Made by a program: the position numbers and the translations under genes
Notes under the pieces: generated by a model
Told to the model about the DNA's origin: nothing
The model's database searches: none
Seen by the model: only the letters and a program-made list of their open reading frames with translations
NCBI GenBank assembly: GCA_938082955.1
Contig: CALKDE010000136.1
Coordinates: forward strand, 1 to 5,427
Direction of reading: 5' to 3'
Origin: an uncultured Pseudomonadales bacterium
GTDB lineage: Bacteria; Pseudomonadota; Gammaproteobacteria; Pseudomonadales; Pseudohongiellaceae
DNA length: 5,427 nucleotides
Shown: one piece after another, positions 1 to 5,427 of the stretch
How the letters are laid out: each line of letters starts with the position of its first letter
Position numbering within the stretch: position 1 is the stretch's first letter

Positions 1-174
1 AGTTACAGCTCTCTTAGTGAAAAATGCTGAAGTTTGATAGAATACCGCGCCTACGACCGGATTAGAGCGGTCACGCGCTCGCTGATCAACCGATTCCATT
101 GAGCAAACCGAACACACATGAACTAAAGAGGTTATCCATTCGACTGGGTAGCTTGAGTCAACTAGGAGAAAGCT
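1..174. other. Non-coding leader region upstream of gcdH
   Basis: No gene is supported here on either strand. Plus-strand frames are broken by early stops, and the minus strand offers only about 23 codons from an ATG at 117-119. A possible extended -10 element (TG at 35-36 followed by TAGAAT at 38-43) lacks a convincing -35 box. A short dyad, TCAA-N9-TTGA, sits at 86-102, and a 5-bp inverted repeat GAGCG/CGCTC sits at 65-80. Either could be an operator, but neither matches the classical T-N11-A LysR core. In many proteobacteria a LysR-type regulator is divergent from gcdH. No start of such a gene is visible within these 174 bases. Confidence 0.4.
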
Positions 175-1362
175 ATGTCTGTCAGATCGGATAATGTGCC
201 ATTCAATTGGGCAGATCCATTTTCAATGGAAGAACAATTATCGGAAGAAGAGCGTCTGGTTCGAGATACGGCGAAGCAATACTCACAGGAGAAGTTGCTT
301 CCCCGGGTTCGCGAAGCCTATCAGAAAGAGGAAACCGATCCGCAGATATTTCGTGAAATGGGCGCCCTAGGTCTGCTCGGTTCGACTATCGAAGGTTATG
401 GCTGTGCTGGCGTGAATTATGTCTGTTATGGACTGATGGCGCGTGAGATTGAGGCAGTGGATTCTGGTTACCGGTCAATGATGAGCGTTCAATCTAGTTT
501 GGTTATGCATCCGATCAATACATTTGGCACCGAAGAGCAGAAACAAAAATATCTGCCGAAATTAGCGAGCGGGGAATATATCGGCTGCTTCGGTCTAACC
601 GAGCCTGATCACGGCTCTGATCCGGGCGGCATGATCACGAGAGCGAAATCTGTCGCTGGCGGGTATTCCCTGACTGGCGCGAAAAACTGGATCAGTAACT
701 CACCGATTGCTGATGTTTTCATCGTTTGGGCGAAAGACGATACGGGTACGATCTGCGGGTATATTCTCGATAAAGGCATGAAGGGGCTAAGTGCGCCTAA
801 GATAGAAGGAAAACTAGCCTTGCGGGCGTCGATAACCGGTGAGATCGTGATGAACGAAGTATTTGTGCCGGAGGAGAACAAGTTACCTCATGCGAAGGGT
901 TTGGCGGGTCCGTTTAGCTGTCTGAATTCTGCGCGGCTCGGAATTGCCTGGGGAGCTCTAGGCGCCGCAGAAACTTGCTGGCATACAGCGCTGCAATACA
1001 CGTTGGATAGAAAACAATTCGGCAGGCCACTTGCGGCGAATCAATTGATTCAGAAGAAGCTGGCTATCATGCAAACCGATATCTCCTTAGCTCTACAGGG
1101 ATGCTTACAAGCTTGCCGCTTACGAGATCAGGGGAAGCTGGCGCCACCGCTTATTTCTCTGTTAAAGCGCAACTCTTGTCTGAAGGCATTGGATGCGGCT
1201 CGAGAGGCGCGGGATATGTTGGGCGGCAATGGCATTTCGGATGAATATCCGGTTATGCGTCATTGTCAGAACCTGGAAGTAGTGAATACCTATGAGGGAA
1301 CTCAGGACATTCACGCGCTAATTCTTGGCAGATCACAAACTGGCATACAGGCTTTCGGATAA
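175..1362 (+). CDS. gcdH: Glutaryl-CoA dehydrogenase (FAD-dependent, decarboxylating type)
   Basis: This flavoenzyme of the acyl-CoA dehydrogenase family oxidises and decarboxylates glutaryl-CoA to crotonyl-CoA and CO2 and passes electrons to ETF. It acts in the cytosol in lysine, tryptophan and glutarate breakdown. The 395-residue length is normal. The order is an N-terminal helical domain (about 15-130), a middle beta domain with the flavin motif CFGLTEPDHGSDP (138-150), and a C-terminal helical domain with DRKQFGRPL (278-286) and MLGGNGISDEY (348-358). The predicted catalytic base is E374 in NTYEGTQDIHALILGR. E93 and R100, in EAVDSGYRS, align from memory with human GCDH Glu87 and Arg94, and Y373 also fits the decarboxylating group. 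The ATG has a strong AGGAGAA ribosome site at 164-170. The gene stands alone on its strand and converges on ubiA. The signature segments make it more specific than a generic acyl-CoA dehydrogenase. Confidence 0.95.
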   Translation: MSVRSDNVPFNWADPFSMEEQLSEEERLVRDTAKQYSQEKLLPRVREAYQKEETDPQIFREMGALGLLGSTIEGYGCAGVNYVCYGLMAREIEAVDSGYRSMMSVQSSLVMHPINTFGTEEQKQKYLPKLASGEYIGCFGLTEPDHGSDPGGMITRAKSVAGGYSLTGAKNWISNSPIADVFIVWAKDDTGTICGYILDKGMKGLSAPKIEGKLALRASITGEIVMNEVFVPEENKLPHAKGLAGPFSCLNSARLGIAWGALGAAETCWHTALQYTLDRKQFGRPLAANQLIQKKLAIMQTDISLALQGCLQACRLRDQGKLAPPLISLLKRNSCLKALDAAREARDMLGGNGISDEYPVMRHCQNLEVVNTYEGTQDIHALILGRSQTGIQAFG

Positions 1363-1381
1363 GTCCCCGTAAGTTGCGATC

Positions 1382-1413
1382 GGCTAACTTCAATCGATAA
1401 GACGAAGTTGGCC
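1382..1413. terminator. Inverted repeat between convergent gcdH and ubiA, possible bidirectional terminator
   Basis: GGCTAACTTC (1382-1391) pairs with GAAGTTGGCC (1404-1413) over ten positions, with one G-U wobble and a 12-base loop. It lies 19 bases after the gcdH stop and 12 bases beyond the ubiA stop, where a shared terminator for convergent genes would be expected. Neither side has a T-run, so it does not meet the full rule for an intrinsic terminator. It may instead act as a 3'-end stabilising hairpin. The pairing is seen directly; the role is inferred. Confidence 0.45.
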
Positions 1414-1425
1414 CATCAGACAGTG

Positions 1426-2340
1426 TTAGATGAAGCTCAGCAACACGCCGATAAAGATCACTGCTCCAACCCAATTGTTATTCAGAAACGATTCGAAACA
1501 GGGCCCCGGCAATCGATCCTTGATGAGATATTGCTGATAGGCAAGGAACCCGCTTGCTATGACCAGAGAGAGATAGTAGGGCGGCCCAAGCTCGAATTGC
1601 CTGCCAGCGAGAATCATCGCTAGAATAAACATGACCTGCAGACTGCCGATGATGACCTTGTCGGCATCGCCAAATAGTATCGCGGTAGACTTGACTCCTA
1701 TTTTAAGATCGAACTCCCTATCTACCATCGCATACTGCGTATCGTAGGCTACAGTCCACAAGCAATTTGCCACGAATAAGAGATAGGCAGGTTGTGGAAT
1801 ATTTCCGGTCGCTGCGGAGAAAGCCATTAATATTCCCCAAGAGAAGACGATTCCCAATACCAGCTGAGGCAAGTTCGTGAATCGTTTCATGAAGGGGTAT
1901 AGCGCTACTAATGCAACGGCGGCAAAGGAGAGAATGATGGTTCTTTCATTTGTCATTAAGACTAAACAAAAACTGATTAGGGATAGCAGCGCGAAACAAA
2001 GGAAAGCATCCTTTCTTGTCAACGATCCCAAGACCAACGGTCGTCGCTGGGTTCTACCTACTTTTCCATCGATCGTATGGTCGGCAAAATCATTTATGCA
2101 GCATCCGGCCGAGCGCATGAACGCTGTGCCTATGACAAAAATAAACAGTAGTGAAAATCGGGGGAAACCCTCTTCGGCGATCCACAGCGCAGAGATCGTT
2201 GGCCAAAGCAGTAGATAGATACCGATAGGCTTATTGGCGCGTGTTAGCTCCGTGAACGCCGGCAGCTTGGTGTAGAGTTCCGGAAATCTAGACCGAAACC
2301 GTGAAATTATTTTGGCGCAAATATTTCTGACAGATTCCAT
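1426..2340 (-). CDS. ubiA: 4-hydroxybenzoate octaprenyltransferase UbiA
   Basis: This integral inner-membrane prenyltransferase attaches the polyprenyl tail to 4-hydroxybenzoate, the first membrane-bound step of ubiquinone synthesis. The protein has 304 residues, slightly longer than the roughly 290 of E. coli UbiA because of an N-terminal extension. It opens into the conserved LTRANKPIGIYLLLWPT (32-48). The first Mg-diphosphate motif is NDFADHTID (83-91, with N83, D84, D87 and D91). The second is YDTQYAMVDREFD (199-211), followed by KIGVKSTAILFGD. YPFMKRFTNLPQ (148-159) and NNNWVG near the C-terminus are also typical. About eight or nine hydrophobic segments alternate with these loops. The ATG at 2338-2340 is the only sensible start before the conserved core, yet the bases just upstream (TTAATTCCTC on the coding strand) lack a Shine-Dalgarno match. 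ubiC, the usual partner, is not adjacent; recG is upstream instead. Confidence 0.97.
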   Translation of the reverse strand: MESVRNICAKIISRFRSRFPELYTKLPAFTELTRANKPIGIYLLLWPTISALWIAEEGFPRFSLLFIFVIGTAFMRSAGCCINDFADHTIDGKVGRTQRRPLVLGSLTRKDAFLCFALLSLISFCLVLMTNERTIILSFAAVALVALYPFMKRFTNLPQLVLGIVFSWGILMAFSAATGNIPQPAYLLFVANCLWTVAYDTQYAMVDREFDLKIGVKSTAILFGDADKVIIGSLQVMFILAMILAGRQFELGPPYYLSLVIASGFLAYQQYLIKDRLPGPCFESFLNNNWVGAVIFIGVLLSFI

Positions 2341-2377
2341 GAGGAATTAATACTTAGCTACTGCGTATGGAGCCGCT

Positions 2378-2406
2378 AGCATAGAAGACTTTAGGGTGAG
2401 AGTAAA
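2378..2406 (-). promoter_or_regulatory. Weak sigma70-like promoter candidate for ubiA
   Basis: On the minus strand, TTTACT (2401-2406) is followed after 17 bases by TATGCT (2378-2383). Each box matches the consensus at four of six positions. The spacing is ideal, and transcription would start about 30 bases upstream of the ubiA ATG. With two weak boxes in an AT-rich stretch, chance is a real alternative. Confidence 0.25.
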
Positions 2407-2432
2407 AATTAGTTTGGGGGAGAGTCCTCAAA
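2404..2432 (-). terminator. Possible weak intrinsic terminator after recG
   Basis: On the minus strand, TTTGAGG (2426-2432) can pair with CCCCAAA (2413-2419), with one A-C mismatch and a six-base loop. Four bases (CTAA) and then a run of five T (2404-2408) follow. It begins about 30 bases beyond the recG stop. The stem is short, so termination would be partial at best. It overlaps the -35 box of the ubiA promoter candidate. Confidence 0.3.
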
Positions 2433-2463
2433 GGTTTTATGAAAGTAAACAGCCCTTGGCAGA

Positions 2464-4611
2464 CTAGACATTGGCGTAGTGGACGTTGTCTGCTAACCAA
2501 CGCTGAATCAATGGGTCGATGATTTCAGGGTACTTTTCAAGAACTATTTCTGACGCATTTTTAACTTGATCTAAGAGGTCGGCATCACGACTGATGTCTG
2601 CCACCTTAAAGCTCATCAGCCCGGTCTGTTGGGTGCCTAAAACTTGGCCGGGTCCGCGTAGCTCGAGGTCTTTCTCAGCGATGTAGAATCCATCGTTACT
2701 CTCGCGCATTACCGATAGGCGTTGCTTGCCAGCTTTAGACAGAGGTGTCTGATACAGCAGGATACAATGGCTGTGGGTCGATCCTCTTCCGACACGGCCG
2801 CGCAGTTGATGCAGCTGCGCCAGACCAAGACGCTCAGGGTTCTCTATTACCATTAGACTGGCATTGGGCACATCAACGCCAACTTCGATAACGGTAGTCG
2901 CTACCAGTAACTGCAGATCCCCCTGTTTAAAACGCTGCATGATCTCCACTTTCTCTTGTGGCTTCATGCGTCCATGAATAAGCCCAACTCGTATATCCGG
3001 TAGCTGTGTGGTGAGCTGTTCGGCAGTCACTTCGGCCGCCTGGCATTGCAGTACCTCGTTCTCCTCGATCAAAGTGCAGACCCAATAGGCTTGGTTATTT
3101 ACTTTGCAGGCGCTCTCAATGCGCTGCATAACCTGGTCTCGGCGATCGTTGGAAATTATTGCAGTGTTTACAGGGATTCGTCCTGGGGGTAGCTCATCGA
3201 TTATCGAGTTGTCGAGATCGGCATAGGCGCTCATAGCCAGTGTTCTAGGAATAGGGGTCGCGGTCATAACTAACTGATGTGGGTTCAATGCGTGCTGATT
3301 TGCCTTCTCGCGTAAGGCAAGTCGCTGGTGTACTCCGAAGCGGTGCTGTTCATCTATGATGATGAGCCCGAGCTTGCCGTAGATTACCTCGTCTTGAAAA
3401 AGCGCGTGGGTTCCTACTAATAGTTGGCAGTCTGCATTGGCTACTGATGCAAGTTGTAATGTGCGGGCTTTTCCTTTTGTTTTTCCACTTAGCCAGCCAA
3501 CGTTGATTCCTAGGGGTTCGAACCACTGGCAGAAATTCGTAAGGTGTTGCTCTGCCAATAACTCTGTCGGTGCCATTATTGCCACCTGATAACCCTCGGC
3601 AATTGCATGCAGTGCCGATAGAGCAGCAACCACAGTCTTGCCCGACCCTACATCACCTTGCAGCAACCTAAGCATGGGGCAGGCGCGTGCTAGATCCTCG
3701 GCGATCTCTTTGTAGGCGCGCCGCTGGCCGTTAGTCAACGTGAAGGGAAGCGCCTTGAGGAAGTCTGTCACTAACGCGGGAGAATCGCCAAACTTTGGAG
3801 CAGGCTGCTGCTGTGCGTCAGATTTAAAACGGCGCATGCACAGGCGGTGAGCAAGTAATTCTTCAAAAGACAGGCGATGCTGCCCCGGGCTTTTGCCTTC
3901 ACTTAACCAGCTCAGCGGCGCTTCCAGCGGAGGTCGATGAATCAGCCTTATCGCATCGACAAGAGAATGAAGAGTGAATTTCTCAATCAATTCATCTGGC
4001 AATAATTCTTGTAGGGCGGAACCAATAATAGAATCATCAGCAATAGCGGGTAAGAAAGCGAGCGCCTGATTCGCGATGCTGCGTAGGCGAGCCTGTCCAA
4101 GCCCTTCGGTGGTTGGATAGATAGCGGTAAGGGAATCTTCGACGACTATGTCTTCGTTGTCGCGCACGACTCGGTACTCGGGATGAAATAGCTCGAGCCC
4201 AGATCTACCGCGTCGTACTTCACCGTAGCAGCGGACCTGGCTGCCGACGGCAAGGGAACTCTTTTGCGCGTTACTAAAATGAAAGAAGCGAAGTGTGATG
4301 AAGCCGCTATTGTCTCTAACTGTAGAGCGAAGACTTCGGCGACGACCGAACTGTATGTCGGTACTGCGGACCTCACCTTGTATCTGTACGGTTTCGCCGG
4401 CACTTATTGAGCCGATGGCGACGACTCGAGACCTGTCTTCATAGCGCAAAGGTAAATGGAATAGTAGGTCTTGCAGGTTATGGATACCAATTGCATTTAG
4501 TTTCTTCTCAAGCGCGGGACCGACGCCTTTCAAACGAGTGATGGGAACTTTGTCTAGTTGTTGGCTGACAGTATTCACAGTGCGTAGTGTCCGATTTAGC
4601 AAAGAGCCCAC
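2464..4611 (-). CDS. recG: ATP-dependent DNA helicase RecG
   Basis: RecG is a monomeric superfamily 2 translocase that reverses stalled forks, processes Holliday junctions and unwinds R- and D-loops. The N-terminal wedge/OB region is recognisable from LKGVGPALEKKL (27-38) and FHLPLRYEDR (51-60). Motor motifs follow: LTNGQRRA (292-299), Walker A GDVGSGKT (319-326), APTELLAEQH (347-356), motif II DEQHRFG (420-426), TATPIPRT (450-457), IHGRMKPQEK (545-554), ATTVIEVGVDVP (571-582) and motif VI QLRGRVGRG (602-610). The RecG-specific TRG region is LRGPGQVLGTQQTG (651-664). No element is missing. From the GTG at 4609-4611 the protein has 715 residues, against about 690 usually. That GTG lies three codons after an in-frame stop. 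A second GTG at 4576-4578 gives 704 residues and fits the family N-terminus better. Neither GTG has a clear ribosome site, so 4611 is the outer limit. Confidence 0.97.
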   Translation of the reverse strand: MGSLLNRTLRTVNTVSQQLDKVPITRLKGVGPALEKKLNAIGIHNLQDLLFHLPLRYEDRSRVVAIGSISAGETVQIQGEVRSTDIQFGRRRSLRSTVRDNSGFITLRFFHFSNAQKSSLAVGSQVRCYGEVRRGRSGLELFHPEYRVVRDNEDIVVEDSLTAIYPTTEGLGQARLRSIANQALAFLPAIADDSIIGSALQELLPDELIEKFTLHSLVDAIRLIHRPPLEAPLSWLSEGKSPGQHRLSFEELLAHRLCMRRFKSDAQQQPAPKFGDSPALVTDFLKALPFTLTNGQRRAYKEIAEDLARACPMLRLLQGDVGSGKTVVAALSALHAIAEGYQVAIMAPTELLAEQHLTNFCQWFEPLGINVGWLSGKTKGKARTLQLASVANADCQLLVGTHALFQDEVIYGKLGLIIIDEQHRFGVHQRLALREKANQHALNPHQLVMTATPIPRTLAMSAYADLDNSIIDELPPGRIPVNTAIISNDRRDQVMQRIESACKVNNQAYWVCTLIEENEVLQCQAAEVTAEQLTTQLPDIRVGLIHGRMKPQEKVEIMQRFKQGDLQLLVATTVIEVGVDVPNASLMVIENPERLGLAQLHQLRGRVGRGSTHSHCILLYQTPLSKAGKQRLSVMRESNDGFYIAEKDLELRGPGQVLGTQQTGLMSFKVADISRDADLLDQVKNASEIVLEKYPEIIDPLIQRWLADNVHYANV

Positions 4612-4683
4612 TACTGTCTATTCACAGATCGACAGCGCCTAGACAGGACCAAGCTCACCCTTTCCGGCAGGAACAAACAAAGT

Positions 4684-4703
4684 ATATGTGTTTTTATACA
4701 GTA
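4684..4703. promoter_or_regulatory. LexA-like dyad overlapping the recG -10 box
   Basis: On the minus strand the sequence reads TACTGT-ATAAAAAC-ACATAT. Its core, CTGT-N8-ACAT (4686-4701), differs from the enterobacterial LexA core CTGT-N8-ACAG by one base. One half-site (TACTGTAT) is perfect and the other is degraded; by eye 14 of 20 positions match the long consensus. The dyad covers the predicted -10 box, where a repressor would act. To my knowledge recG is not a standard SOS gene in E. coli, and LexA sites differ between lineages, so this is only a candidate. Confidence 0.25.
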
Positions 4704-4721
4704 GTGCTACGAACCCGCCAA
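4693..4721 (-). promoter_or_regulatory. Sigma70-like promoter candidate for recG
   Basis: On the minus strand, TTGGCG (4716-4721, four of six matches to TTGACA) is followed after exactly 17 bases by TATAAA (4693-4698, five of six matches to TATAAT). It lies in the ridA-recG gap. Transcription would start near 4686, giving a leader of about 75 bases to the first recG GTG or about 108 to the second. No terminator is evident after ridA, so read-through from upstream would add to expression from this promoter. Confidence 0.45.
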
Positions 4722-4756
4722 GCCATGCCCGTCAGCCATTGGCTCTATAGTGAAGC

Positions 4757-5140
4757 TTACAGTGCCAGAACGGCGTCGATTTCAACCCTAGACCCTTTGG
4801 GCAGGGCGCTGACTTGTATCGTAGCGCGTGCTGGATAGGGCTTTGAGAAATATTCAGCCATGATCTGGTTTATCACAGCGAAATCACCAAGGTCGGTAAC
4901 ATAGATAGTCAGTTTCGCGGCATTGCTTAAACTGCCGCCGGCAGCTTCTGCGACTGCAATCAGGTTCTTAAAAACTTGATGGGTCTGCTCGACCACATCA
5001 TCGGAGATGATCTCCATGCTCTGGGGATCTAACGGAATCTGTCCCGACAGGAAAACTAGAGGGCCGGCTTTAATTGCCTGGGAGTAGGGGCCGATTGCTG
5101 CGGGCGCCATATTGGAATGAACTTGTTCTAGTGTAGCCAT
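4757..5140 (-). CDS. ridA: RidA family reactive intermediate/imine deaminase
   Basis: RidA (YjgF/YER057c/UK114 family) is a small cytosolic trimeric enzyme. It hydrolyses enamine/imine intermediates such as 2-aminoacrylate, released by PLP enzymes like threonine/serine dehydratase, and so protects other PLP enzymes from damage. The 127-residue length is typical. Motifs run GPYSQA (17-22, Y19), LSGQIPLDP (31-39, S32), DLGDFAVIN (83-91, N91), PARATIQVSALPKG (103-116, R105) and VEIDAV (119-124, E120). R105 and E120 keep the active-site residues of the deaminating RidA subgroup, so deaminase activity is likely. The ATG has a GGGGAA ribosome site at 5146-5151, five bases upstream. It starts 20 bases after the spoT stop, which suggests co-transcription. 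ridA next to spoT is a common gammaproteobacterial arrangement. Confidence 0.95.
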   Translation of the reverse strand: MATLEQVHSNMAPAAIGPYSQAIKAGPLVFLSGQIPLDPQSMEIISDDVVEQTHQVFKNLIAVAEAAGGSLSNAAKLTIYVTDLGDFAVINQIMAEYFSKPYPARATIQVSALPKGSRVEIDAVLAL

Positions 5141-5160
5141 GGAAATTCCCCAGTTTATAT

Positions 5161-5427
5161 CTAGTTACTACCGACGATATTCTTGATCGTCTTGCGTATC
5201 TTGCGACTCTTAACTCGAGTTACTTTTGCGACGGCCTTGATGAGCCGCACGCGTTTCATAACGCGCGCCAAATGAACTCGGTTACGAACATTGAGTGAGA
5301 GATTCACGATACTGAAGCGAGCATCTCTTTCGACGGTGGAAATTTTTTCGATATTGGCTTCAGTTCCAGTAATCGTCGTTGCCAGTGTTGCGATAATACC
5401 GCGCTGGTTTTCTAACTCGACGCGCAG
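5161..5427 (-). CDS. spoT: 3' end of SpoT, bifunctional (p)ppGpp synthetase/hydrolase (C-terminal ACT domain, partial)
   Basis: An open frame enters from the right edge and ends at the TAG at 5161-5163, giving the last 88 residues of a larger protein. It reads LRVELENQRGIIATLA, then EANIEKISTVERDARFSIVNLSLNVRNRVHLARVMKRVR and KAVAKVTR. This matches the C-terminal ACT (regulatory) domain of RelA/SpoT proteins, including the VRNRVHLARVM-type segment and the terminal V-KVTR. SpoT makes and degrades the alarmone ppGpp; the catalytic HD hydrolase and synthetase domains lie outside the window. SpoT is preferred over RelA because ridA follows directly, as in related genomes, and because of the wording of the ACT domain. 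After KVTR the protein continues for about 18 more residues, rich in lysine and arginine, where E. coli SpoT stops within a few residues. There is no sign of frameshift. Confidence 0.88.
   Translation of the reverse strand: MRVELENQRGIIATLATTITGTEANIEKISTVERDARFSIVNLSLNVRNRVHLARVMKRVRLIKAVAKVTRVKSRKIRKTIKNIVGSN

Noticed and set aside
1408..1623. Plus-strand open frame of 71 codons opposite the ubiA C-terminus
   Set aside because: It is antisense to conserved ubiA codons, and its first bases lie in the gcdH-ubiA hairpin; nothing indicates coding.
1877..2218. Plus-strand open frame of 113 codons inside ubiA
   Set aside because: It is fully antisense to ubiA, whose protein is conserved from end to end, and its translation has no recognisable motif.
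3331..3351. RecG motif II reads DEQH instead of DEAH/DExH-type DEAD
   Set aside because: DEQHRFG is the normal form for RecG, so this is not a deviation.
4614..4627. CTGT-N6-ACAG dyad just upstream of the outer recG GTG, considered as a LexA site
   Set aside because: LexA cores need eight bases between the half-sites in the enterobacterial form; six would misplace the contacts.
4722..4756. Possible terminator after ridA (AGCCA/TGGCT repeat near 4735-4745)
   Set aside because: The repeat leaves almost no loop and no T-run follows on the minus strand, so it does not form a credible terminator.
4587..4838. Plus-strand open frame of 83 codons across the ridA-recG gap
   Set aside because: It overlaps the 3' end of ridA and the 5' end of recG on the opposite strand, has no ribosome site and resembles no family I know.

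Overview
This is an ordinary chromosomal housekeeping segment from a gammaproteobacterium with mid-range GC. All five proteins can be assigned to well-known families. The gene order spoT-ridA-recG, with ubiA next, resembles the spoT/ridA/recG/ubiA neighbourhood I recall from Pseudomonas and relatives, although Pseudomonas has extra genes between them. The ubiA and glutaryl-CoA dehydrogenase sequences also read as gammaproteobacterial. The species cannot be named from this window.

Layout: positions 1-174 are non-coding and lead into a plus-strand glutaryl-CoA dehydrogenase gene (gcdH, 175-1362). It converges on a minus-strand run that reads from right to left: the 3' end of spoT (5161-5427, cut by the window edge), ridA (4757-5140), recG (2464-4611) and ubiA (1426-2340). 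A hairpin-forming inverted repeat lies in the 63-base gap where gcdH and ubiA meet. spoT and ridA are 20 bases apart and are probably co-transcribed. recG has 145 bases upstream with a good sigma70-like promoter. ubiA has 123 bases upstream with a weak promoter candidate and a possible weak recG terminator.

Roles: SpoT (ppGpp synthesis and hydrolysis), RidA (clearance of reactive enamine/imine intermediates), RecG (fork and recombination-intermediate remodelling) and UbiA (ubiquinone biosynthesis) are core functions that share a locus, not a pathway. GcdH belongs to lysine/tryptophan/glutarate catabolism. It passes electrons through ETF to the quinone pool, so its only functional link to ubiA is indirect.

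I found no mobile element, CRISPR array, RNA gene or novel system. The points most worth checking are regulatory or boundary details: a LexA-like dyad over the predicted recG -10 box, an uncertain GTG start for recG, a basic C-terminal tail on SpoT, and the convergent-gene hairpin.
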